DNA of 25,395 nucleotides from a virus. Shown in pieces: positions 17,500 through 25,395 of the stretch. The stretch covers positions 1 to 25,395 of IMG/VR virus record IMGVR_UViG_3300008261_000143. The stretch is one strand, 5' to 3'. Position numbers and translations under genes: made by a program. The first letter of the stretch is position 1, and every line of letters starts with the position of its first letter. The notes beneath the pieces were generated by a model that saw only the letters and a list, made by a program, of their open reading frames with translations, ran no database searches and had not been told where the DNA came from.

Positions 17500-20400
17500 G
17501 CGTTCGCATCCTTTAGCTTTTCGTACGCGGAGTTGAATCTGTCGTACACCTTTTGGATGTCGAGTTCTATCCGCTCTATGCGCTTCTCTTTCTCGGCCTC
17601 GTCCAATGTTGAATTTTGTACATTCTTTCTTTGCTCATACAGCTTGCGTAGCTGGTTCTGCGCCGACTTCGCAAACGGGATGGCGCGGTAATCGACCTTA
17701 TTCTCATCTACGAAGCCAGCACGTTCAGCGCCGCGCAGCGTCTTGGCCTCCGCCTCAGTACGATAAACCGTGTCGATGCGGTCGTAGAAGTCTCCGGGAT
17801 TCATCGTCCACGAAGTAGTCTTCACGATCTTGTTCACGATCGGAATCTGGCGGGTCTCGATTGCCTTGCCGGTAACGAGACGCTCAGACACGCCATAGGC
17901 TTGCATCAACGTGCGGCCAGCACCACCAAACACTTCGCCAATCAAGTACTCAACCGAGTCGGGATTGATGTCGATCAACCCCGGCTGGAACGACGTACCG
18001 CCAGTCGCTTTGTTCAGCATGTTGGTAAACGCAATCGCTGCGTCAGTCGTACCACGACGAGACAAGGCAGAGTCTGGCAGCTTGACCTTGGCGAACTCCG
18101 GGTTCTCCTTGTAGATCGGGTTGCCAGCAAAGTCCTTGTTCAAGGCAAGGTCAACGACAGGGCGAACGGCGGTCGGCGTAAATGCGCGAGTCAATCCGCT
18201 GGCCGTGTTCTCATCTCCGGGGACGCGAAGCGGCATCATGTCGTTGGCAATCTTGCCGCCAACCTTCGCCGCAAATCCACCAGCACTCTCTGTGCCTGAC
18301 AAAGCTTCCGTCGCCTTAATCGCTGCGTAGGTGATGATGCTGTATCCGTACGGCAACGGCATGGCAAGGATGGGCATTCCGGGAATCTTGATCGGGAGAC
18401 TGTTCTCCTTCACATAATCCGGAAGGTTTTCCCACTCTGTCTTGCCGTTCTCCTCTTCTTCGCTAGATGCAATACCGAAGGCGGTGATCGCAGCAGCTGC
18501 GCCAGCGGCGTAGTACATAATCTTACGCGCTTCAGCAGAACTCATCGTTCGGAAGAACTGAAGGTTACCGTTGATGCTGGCTTGCCAGAACATATAGAGC
18601 GAGTTCATCAACGGGCCAGCCTCACCGCGACGATTGAAGTTAACCGTCACGTTTTTGGCAAGCAGCGCAGCCTTGTCGCGGCTCACGCCAGCCTTGCGAG
18701 CATTGACGTAAGCGACAACGCGAACAGCGTTTTCGGTCATGTCGTTGAAATGCTCGATGGCGTTCTTGATTCCGTTCAGGCCGCGCTTAATGCGCGTCGT
18801 TGCAGCAACGCCCTCAAGGCCGCTCGACTCTCCGAGCAGTTCGATGCTCGACTCAAGATCCTTGTGAAGCTGACGAGAGTCTAGGTTGCGAACGTATCCG
18901 GTCGCGCCACCATCCTCGAAGAACTCCTTGACGAAGTTATCTTCTGTCGTGTTGCCTGATTTGTTATCAAGGTATCGGCTAAGCGCCTTGTGATACTTGA
19001 GGCTGATGTAATCGGATATCGCAGCTTGCGTCACCGTCTTGCCATCGATCCTGCCAGCACCCTTGAGGAGTCCATCTTGCAGATCAGCCTCCGCAACAAG
19101 GTTCATCATGCCGGCCATGAAGTCGCGAGGCACGTTGATCACAGACCAAGCCGGGTTCCAGCGAGTGGTCATGCCGGCGAGGAATGACGATGCGCGGCCA
19201 AGCGTGTCCTGAACCATGTTGACGACCTTGCCCATGTCGGCAGCGCCAAGGTTCAGCATTGCGCGGCGCAGGTTGTCGTCCTTGATATCGATCAGGATGG
19301 TCTGGCCGTTCTCCTTCACCTCGAAGAAGTCCTCGCCCGGGCCACGAGAGGATTGCCGACGCAGCATTACAGCGTCTTTCTTAGCATCCATGTAGCGGTT
19401 GAAGATCGGATTGTCTTTGTCGATGACCTCCCAAAGAGTGTCGTCCTTGAAGGTACGAACAAGGTTCAGGAATCGACGGCCAACCTCAACCTTCCTTGCG
19501 CGGATGGTCTTTTCGTAGGCTTGCTTAATCGCGTTGGTGACAGGCGGGAAAGCCATAGTCTGGCGGCCAAGGGCTGCGAGAGACTCCTTACCGCCAATCG
19601 AGAAGCCACGGCCAACGCGCATCGGACTATTTTGCGGCGAATCAAATTCGTCGATAGCCCAGCCGGTCAGCGGAACATACGATGAGAACTTGTCGTTCCA
19701 AGTTCCGACAACCTCCTCCTCGATAAGGCCAGAGGCAATCATCTTTTGCTGGGTCGCCTTAACAAGATCATCGACGTACTTCATCGCGGCGTTGTACTGG
19801 TCGTACTTACCTTCGTCGCGGAAGCGGTTCATGATCTCGGCGGAGTCCTTGTTGGACATGCCAGATCCTCGGTCAGCGAACCGCTCCTTCATCGTCAGAT
19901 AACGCTCAAGATCCTTGCTCTCAGCAAGGGTCGCCTTCGTCAGGTCGCCGTCGTACTTATCGAGAAGCTTCTGGCGAAGCTCGTCATAACGAGCGGCATT
20001 CTTTCTGGCGATATCCGCGTTACGCTCAGGAGCGTGACGGGCATACGCAAAAAGGTTCAGCATGTTGTAGTCGAGCTTGTTGTCGAAGATGTACTTCATC
20101 ATCGGCTCAAGGTACTGACGCTGAATTCGTCGCTCGTCTTCGGTCACCTGACCGCTGAACCGCTCGATCTGCCCAGCCGCATCCATCTCGTCGGCAATTC
20201 GATCCATGCCGATCTTCTTCGCCATGGCTTTCTGGAACTGCTCAAGGCGGTAGAAAGAATTGACGAAGGTTCTAGTCAGCGTATCGCGTAGGGTTTCGTC
20301 GGCGCCGTTGTAAACGCTGGTTGGCCTTGTCTGCTCAAGCGACGAATTGATGATCGTCTGCATGGAGTCAACGGCGTGGCCGATGCTTCCGAACGCGCCG

Positions 20401-23400
20401 CTATTGACGGCGGATGCAACTGCGGAATTACGTTGATTCATGAATAGCGGGAAGCCCTTGTATACGGCAGCTTCGCGCAGCGCCGGAGGAATATCCAAGA
20501 AGATGAAGTCACGCTTCGTCTCCACGGCCTCCGGATATTGAACCGAGAACTCAAACTCAGCATCCTCGCCGTACTGACGAGTGATTTCATTCAGCTCTTC
20601 TATGGATGCAGCCGAGCCGCCAAACACATACGAGCCGCCGTCATCAACAAATACGTTTACTTCAGCGCCATCCGTGATGGCCTGAACTGCGTATTTTTTG
20701 TTCGGGGTCGAGTGGTTGTAATCCTCAGAGCCTTCAGGCTTGACCTCCATCTCGCCAATGCTGAGCTTTCCGCCAAGCTTTGAGAACAGCTTCTCCGCTC
20801 GCTTGACTAGCTGCTTATCGTAAAAGTCTACGAGGCCATCACCAGAGTCGAGCAGGTCGCCCTTCATCGAGGTGAACCCACGATAGCGGCCTTGCGCTGC
20901 CTCGCCTTCGCCGTTAGCAATACGCTCTGCGACCAGCTTCGGGATGAACTTCGAGAGTTCGCCCGGCTTGACAGACCGCTCTTCGCCAGTAACTTCGCCC
21001 TGCTTATCAATTGGCTTAACGTGGAACGTGCCGTCGGCGTTCTTCTTGTACAGAACTTCGCTGAACCGACGGCGAACGTCGTAGCGGAACTTCTGGTCTG
21101 CGCCAGTAGTCCAAGCAATCCGGTCGTAGCCGTTCTCTGCGGCAAAGCGAACCATGCGCTTCAACGCAAGGTCAGGCCAGCTGGTCTTGAACGGGGCATC
21201 AGGTATTCCAGATGCCTCTCCGTAGCCCTTCTCGCGACCGGCCTGATGCCAGTCGCTCTGCACTTCTTCGATGTGCAGGACGCGATTACCTTCCGTATCG
21301 ATTCGATCCTTGACGCGAACGTGGGCGAGAATGTTCTCGACGCCAGCGAAGTCATGCATCTCGTTCACGAAGTTCGGCATACCCTTACGCGGAGGCAGGG
21401 TCAGCAACAGTTCGCGGTAGTTGTTCCCGCCGGGGAACGTATAGAAGGAATACTTGTCGCCGCCAACTGCATCAACGACATCGATCTGGCGCTGATTGAT
21501 TTGGTCGAGCAGCTGCTCTTTGGTGATAGGGCCGGTCTGCGAGGAAAGCCATTCGGGCAGATCGTAGTATTCGATCTCTTCTGGCTTCACGCCGGGGACA
21601 TTGCGGAGGGTGGCCAGCCATTGCTGACCTGACGCCTTCGCAGTATTCAGCGCATCAACCGCACTCTTAACAGCACTGTAGAAAGTAGGCGCAACGTCTC
21701 GGACGCCGCCTAGTACTGTGTTTCTTTGCCCTTCGCGGTCTCGGCGTACTTCGCCCTCTCCGCCCACTCCGGGTTCGGCTGGTTCTTGTCCAGCCATTCC
21801 TTCGCCGCGAACCCCGCCCCGAACAGGCGGCTCCGCAAGACCGAGGCCGGCACCGGGTGTCCGAACTTCTTCTCGTACTCCTGCAGGAGCTTCGCGTCTT
21901 CCTGTAACAGATTCATTCCGTGCAATCTCCCGTTTGATAAACGCAGAAGCAAGCGGAGCATTTTCCTCAAGCCACTGCGGGTTGACTGTATGTATAGCAA
22001 ATATTTGAGAAATGATCTCGGACTGTATTGCAGCCCAGTCCTTTCCATACGGCCCGTTGAACTGACGGTCGCCGATGTAGAAGAACGGGTATGCAAACTG
22101 CGCTGCAACTCCAGCCTCGTTAGTCGCCCGAGAAATTGCATCGTTCGGATTCATGCCTTCCTCGACCATGCGGGTCGCGTTAGGCACGATAACCGTACGC
22201 ATTTCGTTTGCCAGAAGTCCGAAGATTTCTCGGATCATCGGAGGAGCGGCGGCGGACACAGCCGTCACGCTGCCATTATTGATGGTCAGCGTCTGGTAGG
22301 AGATGCGAGTCTCTCGCGGGGTCTCAAAGCCAAGGCGGCTATGTAGGTTGTGGCCGAGTTCATGTGCGATAACGAACCGCAGCGTCTCTCGGAACCCCGG
22401 CGTTTCGAAGTTAGCCGGATCAAAGAACTCCTCGGCCAGAGACAAAATGTTCTGGTCGCGGAAGAACATGCCACGAGTCTCAGCCTCGCCCGTGTTCTGG
22501 TAGATATCGATGCCTTCAACCAAGCTGCGGGGCAGGCCGAAGTTATCCACAAGGTCAACCAATGCAGCCGTCACCTCTGCCCGACGAGCCTCGTCGGCAA
22601 CCGGGGACAAGGTGTTCGGGCCAACTCGACGAGCCGCTGCTCGGCCATAGCTGACTATGCTTGCCGTAGCAGAACGCAACAATGTTGCAGTATCTGCGAC
22701 AGCCTTGCCAAATGCGGGGGCCTTGCCTTCAAGGAGACTGCGCTGCGGAGCAGCCGGAGGCGGCGTAACAGCGGCCTCAGCCTCAACCGCAGGCTGAGCC
22801 GGGGCTTCAGTACGCGCCGCTTGCTGGGCTTGCTGCGCCGGTCTGGCGGCAGGCTCGCGGCGACCTCGCTCAACCGTGCGAAGGTCTTGCGCTGCTAACG
22901 CATTGAGGGCTGTTTGCAGGGCATCCCGCTCAGCCCCCTCTGGCATGGTTTCGATCATGCGGGAAAGCTGCCCACGGGCCTGTGCGTTCGGCAGGGTAGA
23001 GGCTCGACGGCCTCGGCGCTGCCGCGGGGCAGGCTGAGCTGCAGGCTCAGGCGCAGCCGGGGTCTCTACCGCAGGCGCGGCTGCCTCGGCAGCAGTCTCT
23101 GCGACCGGCTCTGGTTGGCGCATGAAGGACTCTGGAGTCCTCGCGCTTTGAATCATCGCCTCAAGTCGGCTCCTTGGCTGAACTGGGGCCTGCGGCTGCG
23201 GGATGACGTTTGTGGCGCTACGCGCTACAGCCTCAACTCGATTCGTTGCCGGTTGAGTTACGGGTGATCCAGCGCCTAGTCCCATGCTGGGACGGGCAAG
23301 CGTGGTGACCGGCGGCTCAACGCCAGTCAGGTCGCGAGCAGGCGGCGCAATAATCTCGCCGCTGACTGTTCCTCGCTGCGGAGCAGGCTGACGCCCATAT

Positions 23401-25103
23401 CGAGACATCACTCGCTCAAGAGTGGTCTGCGGCGCTTGTCCAAAGAATGGCTGCTGCACAGGCTCGATTCCGGCGGAGATAGCCGATTGCGGGAATCGAG
23501 AAACAATGCCAGCCGTTTCCGGCGTGACCATTGTCTGGAATTCTGGGAACAAGTATTCGATCGCGGCAAGCCGCGCAGTCAACTCGCTAAGCTGCGCCTC
23601 TTCATTGCGAATCAGGTTTCGAAGAGTCTTGACCTGCTTCGTTTGCGAAGGCGCAGTGCGTTCCAGCTGAGAACCACGATCAATGATTCGCTGGTTAAGC
23701 GCGTCAAGTCGGTCTCGAAGCACAGAACGCTCCGCCTCCATCTGAGTACGCTCTTCAGGAGTAATGCGGTCTCGATAAACATTGGCGATGTTGACGACGG
23801 TCGAGTCTCGATACTCACCAGACATCACTTTCTTAACGTCTTCCGTTAAGACCCCAATAACATCACGGGCATTTTGTGTCTGCTTGATTGCCTCGCCAAC
23901 GCTTGCGGCAATTGCCTCAGGCTGAATCTCTGCCGCTCGGCGGAATACCGGGGTTGCAGCGCCTCCAACGTCTTTAATGTCGTAGGCTTGAGTAACTAGA
24001 TCAAACTTAGCAGGGTCGGCGAGGTTCTCGCGCAGGAAAGACCGCTCGATTGTTTGCTCAAGCGACGGCTCCTGCACGGACTCGAGTTCTGCTAGGCGCT
24101 GGGTTGCGAACGCCGGGGGAGCCTCTGGCTGCTGAACTGTGCCGCCAAAAACAGCGCCTGTCTCTGGGCTGCCAAGGAATGTCCTTGTATCCGGCTTTGT
24201 CGTAGTGCCGCCAATGCCCTCTTGTTGGCTCTCCACTCCACCGACTTGAGGTGGGGCTGGAGGCGTCGGCAATGGGCCGCCGCCGATGCGGCGAGCCGCC
24301 GCGATTTCGGCAGGAAGCACTGCGGCTTCGAGCAAGCCGCCGCCAACTGCGGCAGTGGCAACGCCCGTCATCGGGTCTACGCCACTATCGATGTAACGAC
24401 GCTGCAAAAGGTTCTGAGCGTATTGATTACCGCCTTCAGCAGAGCCTTGCAGCAATGTCTGAATAGCAGTCTTCTGAAGCGCAGACTTGATTCCGTTGAC
24501 GGCAGGGCCAATAGGCGCTATCGCAACAGATGCGGCATCAAGTGCCGCACCAAGTCCAGAAGCCTTTGCGGCGTAGTCATCAGCCCCTTCGAAGTCTCCG
24601 GGGTTATTTTCAATGTAGCTGTAGTAGTTATCGCCGTAGCTTTGAACGAACGACGTAACGCCGCCGCCCAAAGCACCGCCGATGATCGCGCCTACGGCAG
24701 AGCCAATAGGGCCTAATGCGGCGCCAGCCGCAGCACCAGCACCAGCGCCAGCGAGAAATGGAGTCGAGCTTCCGAGCATATTCGGAATGCTTTGACGCCA
24801 GAAGTTTGCATCGGTAAGGTCGGTCGCAGTGCCTGTTCCTTGGAATAGGAACGGAGCGGCCTCTGAAATGTTCTGCTCTGCCGCGATGCCGAGCTGATTG
24901 GCAACGTCAGTTGCGCCAAAAGATTCGGCTATTCGCTCTCCAGTTCTCTGGAATCCGGCTTGCGCTATATCAACGCCAGCGCCGAATGAGGATGACAGGC
25001 TAGGCTCCTTGCCTTGTTCTGCCTGCTTCCCAAGTGACGCTCCAATCGAGCGTACTTGTTCAGGATCAACGATATCGCCCCAGAGATCTGTAATGTCAGC
25101 CAT
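17496..25103 (-). CDS. Giant polyvalent virion protein, 2535 aa
   Basis: A multidomain protein of the large polyvalent type, injected with phage DNA and expected to act early in the host. From the N-terminus: helical region 1-110; a Gly/Ala zipper (112-150, AGAGAAAGAALGPIGSAVGA) that may insert in membranes; Pro/Gln/Ala-rich disordered linkers (about 540-830); a zincin-like HELGHN site (914-919, H-E-x-x-H); an Arg/Gly/Glu-rich linker (about 1060-1130); a globular module with EVQSDWHQAGREKGY (about 1281-1295) and AAENGYDRIAWTTGADQ; then, from about 1590, a helical region with MTTRWNPAWSVINVPRDFMA, NDMTENAVRVVAYVNARKAG and MFWQASINGNLQFFRTM (about 2170-2185), the LPD38-like pattern of polyvalent proteins. 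The frame is open throughout. It is preceded by a lytic transglycosylase gene, consistent with an ejection complex. Confidence 0.85.
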   Translation of the reverse strand: MADITDLWGDIVDPEQVRSIGASLGKQAEQGKEPSLSSSFGAGVDIAQAGFQRTGERIAESFGATDVANQLGIAAEQNISEAAPFLFQGTGTATDLTDANFWRQSIPNMLGSSTPFLAGAGAGAAAGAALGPIGSAVGAIIGGALGGGVTSFVQSYGDNYYSYIENNPGDFEGADDYAAKASGLGAALDAASVAIAPIGPAVNGIKSALQKTAIQTLLQGSAEGGNQYAQNLLQRRYIDSGVDPMTGVATAAVGGGLLEAAVLPAEIAAARRIGGGPLPTPPAPPQVGGVESQQEGIGGTTTKPDTRTFLGSPETGAVFGGTVQQPEAPPAFATQRLAELESVQEPSLEQTIERSFLRENLADPAKFDLVTQAYDIKDVGGAATPVFRRAAEIQPEAIAASVGEAIKQTQNARDVIGVLTEDVKKVMSGEYRDSTVVNIANVYRDRITPEERTQMEAERSVLRDRLDALNQRIIDRGSQLERTAPSQTKQVKTLRNLIRNEEAQLSELTARLAAIEYLFPEFQTMVTPETAGIVSRFPQSAISAGIEPVQQPFFGQAPQTTLERVMSRYGRQPAPQRGTVSGEIIAPPARDLTGVEPPVTTLARPSMGLGAGSPVTQPATNRVEAVARSATNVIPQPQAPVQPRSRLEAMIQSARTPESFMRQPEPVAETAAEAAAPAVETPAAPEPAAQPAPRQRRGRRASTLPNAQARGQLSRMIETMPEGAERDALQTALNALAAQDLRTVERGRREPAARPAQQAQQAARTEAPAQPAVEAEAAVTPPPAAPQRSLLEGKAPAFGKAVADTATLLRSATASIVSYGRAAARRVGPNTLSPVADEARRAEVTAALVDLVDNFGLPRSLVEGIDIYQNTGEAETRGMFFRDQNILSLAEEFFDPANFETPGFRETLRFVIAHELGHNLHSRLGFETPRETRISYQTLTINNGSVTAVSAAAPPMIREIFGLLANEMRTVIVPNATRMVEEGMNPNDAISRATNEAGVAAQFAYPFFYIGDRQFNGPYGKDWAAIQSEIISQIFAIHTVNPQWLEENAPLASAFIKREIARNESVTGRREAPAGVREEVRTPGAGLGLAEPPVRGGVRGEGMAGQEPAEPGVGGEGEVRRDREGQRNTVLGGVRDVAPTFYSAVKSAVDALNTAKASGQQWLATLRNVPGVKPEEIEYYDLPEWLSSQTGPITKEQLLDQINQRQIDVVDAVGGDKYSFYTFPGGNNYRELLLTLPPRKGMPNFVNEMHDFAGVENILAHVRVKDRIDTEGNRVLHIEEVQSDWHQAGREKGYGEASGIPDAPFKTSWPDLALKRMVRFAAENGYDRIAWTTGADQKFRYDVRRRFSEVLYKKNADGTFHVKPIDKQGEVTGEERSVKPGELSKFIPKLVAERIANGEGEAAQGRYRGFTSMKGDLLDSGDGLVDFYDKQLVKRAEKLFSKLGGKLSIGEMEVKPEGSEDYNHSTPNKKYAVQAITDGAEVNVFVDDGGSYVFGGSAASIEELNEITRQYGEDAEFEFSVQYPEAVETKRDFIFLDIPPALREAAVYKGFPLFMNQRNSAVASAVNSGAFGSIGHAVDSMQTIINSSLEQTRPTSVYNGADETLRDTLTRTFVNSFYRLEQFQKAMAKKIGMDRIADEMDAAGQIERFSGQVTEDERRIQRQYLEPMMKYIFDNKLDYNMLNLFAYARHAPERNADIARKNAARYDELRQKLLDKYDGDLTKATLAESKDLERYLTMKERFADRGSGMSNKDSAEIMNRFRDEGKYDQYNAAMKYVDDLVKATQQKMIASGLIEEEVVGTWNDKFSSYVPLTGWAIDEFDSPQNSPMRVGRGFSIGGKESLAALGRQTMAFPPVTNAIKQAYEKTIRARKVEVGRRFLNLVRTFKDDTLWEVIDKDNPIFNRYMDAKKDAVMLRRQSSRGPGEDFFEVKENGQTILIDIKDDNLRRAMLNLGAADMGKVVNMVQDTLGRASSFLAGMTTRWNPAWSVINVPRDFMAGMMNLVAEADLQDGLLKGAGRIDGKTVTQAAISDYISLKYHKALSRYLDNKSGNTTEDNFVKEFFEDGGATGYVRNLDSRQLHKDLESSIELLGESSGLEGVAATTRIKRGLNGIKNAIEHFNDMTENAVRVVAYVNARKAGVSRDKAALLAKNVTVNFNRRGEAGPLMNSLYMFWQASINGNLQFFRTMSSAEARKIMYYAAGAAAAITAFGIASSEEEENGKTEWENLPDYVKENSLPIKIPGMPILAMPLPYGYSIITYAAIKATEALSGTESAGGFAAKVGGKIANDMMPLRVPGDENTASGLTRAFTPTAVRPVVDLALNKDFAGNPIYKENPEFAKVKLPDSALSRRGTTDAAIAFTNMLNKATGGTSFQPGLIDINPDSVEYLIGEVFGGAGRTLMQAYGVSERLVTGKAIETRQIPIVNKIVKTTSWTMNPGDFYDRIDTVYRTEAEAKTLRGAERAGFVDENKVDYRAIPFAKSAQNQLRKLYEQRKNVQNSTLDEAEKEKRIERIELDIQKVYDRFNSAYEKLKDANA
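21710..21916 (-). CDS. Possible overprinted 68-aa gene inside the giant gene
   Basis: In the other minus frame, from ATG 21916, the product begins MNLLQEDAKLLQEYEKKFGH and continues PVPASVLRSRLFGAGFAAKE and WLDKNQPNPEWAERAKYAET before a stop. It looks like a real globular or helical protein. In the same bases the giant protein's own frame reads a low-complexity Arg/Gly/Glu linker (for example RGGVRGEGMAGQEPAEPG). GGGAG lies about ten bases upstream of the ATG. Alternatively the frame is a fossil: a small gene absorbed into the large one by frameshift. No comparison was possible, so this is a hypothesis. Confidence 0.4.
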   Translation of the reverse strand: MNLLQEDAKLLQEYEKKFGHPVPASVLRSRLFGAGFAAKEWLDKNQPNPEWAERAKYAETAKGKETQY

Positions 25104-25149
25104 GTCTCACCGATAGTGGTTAGTTGCTTCCATCTTTTGTCTCCATGTA

Positions 25150-25395
25150 TTAGCCGAAGATCTTTCGAAGGTAGTCCTTCGTTTCTCCCGGCAGGTGCTT
25201 CTTCCAATCAGCAGCCTTCTGTTGGTTAGCGAGAAGCTTGGCAAGGTTTGTCGGCCCCCAATTATACGCAGCGGCAGCCTTCTCGTAATCACCGCCAAAG
25301 CGGTTAAGCAATTCGCTGAAGTACCTTGCCCCCTCATTCAGGGCGTATTGCGTATCAGTCTTTACGCGATTGAAGTCAACGTTCGGATGGTATTT
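25150..25395 (-). CDS. Lytic transglycosylase, C-terminal part
   Basis: The last 81 codons of a gene that continues past the right edge of the window. The product reads KYHPNVDFNRVKTDTQYALN, then EGARYFSELLNRFGGDYEKA, AAAYNWGPTNLAKLL and LPGETKDYLRKIFG. The order LN-x-GARYFSELLNRFGG, A-AAYN-GP and LP-ET--Y is the C-terminal half of an SLT-type peptidoglycan-cleaving transglycosylase. The catalytic Glu would be upstream, outside the window. It is encoded just before the giant polyvalent protein on the same strand, so both are likely part of the DNA-ejection machinery that opens the host wall. Confidence 0.85.
   Translation of the reverse strand, partial: KYHPNVDFNRVKTDTQYALNEGARYFSELLNRFGGDYEKAAAAYNWGPTNLAKLLANQQKAADWKKHLPGETKDYLRKIFG

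Noticed and set aside
20892-21632. A 246-codon plus-strand frame opposite the giant gene
   Set aside because: Antisense shadow of strongly coding sequence, including the conserved EVQSDWHQ module; no ribosome site or family resemblance.
22655-22873. Arg/Leu-rich minus-strand frame inside the giant gene
   Set aside because: Composition is that of a frame-shifted Pro/Ala/Gln-rich linker; unlike the 21710-21916 frame it does not resemble an ordered protein.
25107-25337. A 76-codon minus-strand frame at the right edge
   Set aside because: It is a shadow of the lytic transglycosylase end, which in its own frame gives a clear family match.

Overview
The window is part of a double-stranded DNA tailed-phage genome (Caudoviricetes), probably infecting a Gram-negative, proteobacteria-like host. 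The evidence is tight gene packing with ATGA/GTGA/TGATG overlaps, strong GGAG-type ribosome sites, and phage families: Sak-type annealing protein, YqaJ exonuclease, O-like initiator plus DnaB helicase, Ref-type HNH nuclease, dUTPase, tyrosine integrase, a giant polyvalent virion protein and a lytic transglycosylase end. A CsrA-like protein and an SSB-like C-terminal tip also fit such a host. The integrase suggests a temperate or once-temperate phage, but I see no repressor. No tRNA, rRNA, CRISPR array or insertion sequence was recognised. The host assignment is inference.

Layout. (1) 1-431 has no convincing gene and is full of long inverted repeats. (2) 432-8700, plus strand: an accessory operon of mostly tiny genes. 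It opens with a 94-aa protein, then 140 bases of back-to-back hairpins, then a two-gene amidoligase plus class II glutamine amidotransferase module, then about two dozen small proteins (zinc ribbons, helix-turn-helix proteins, very basic proteins). (3) 8728-12930, minus strand: a replication operon read leftward: O-like initiator with a probable lambda-style origin inside it, DnaB, a coiled-coil protein, a basic DUF5872-like protein, a Ref-like HNH nuclease, a DUF3310 protein, a PD-(D/E)XK nuclease, a small protein and a 37-aa Lys/Ala-rich peptide. (4) 12931-13060: divergent promoter region. (5) 13061-17499, plus strand: recombination and nucleotide operon: Sak, YqaJ exonuclease, SSB-like protein, CsrA-like protein with an insertion, dUTPase, a second PD-(D/E)XK nuclease and integrase. 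(6) 17496-25103, minus strand: one 2535-codon gene for a polyvalent protein, preceded at 25150-25395 by the end of a lytic transglycosylase gene.

How it works together. The leftward operon would start theta replication at the origin inside the initiator gene. The rightward operon supplies annealing protein, exonuclease and SSB-like partner for recombination. The amidoligase/amidotransferase pair could make or remodel amide bonds on a peptide, cell-wall or nucleotide target. The giant protein is probably packaged in the virion and ejected with the DNA.

The most unusual items are: the hairpin arrays at 53-345 and 702-841, including a 26-pair hairpin whose only irregularities are G-U pairs; a CsrA homologue split by about 50 extra residues; a possible overprinted 68-aa gene inside a disordered part of the giant gene; the in-gene origin; and long tail-on-head gene overlaps in the leftward operon.
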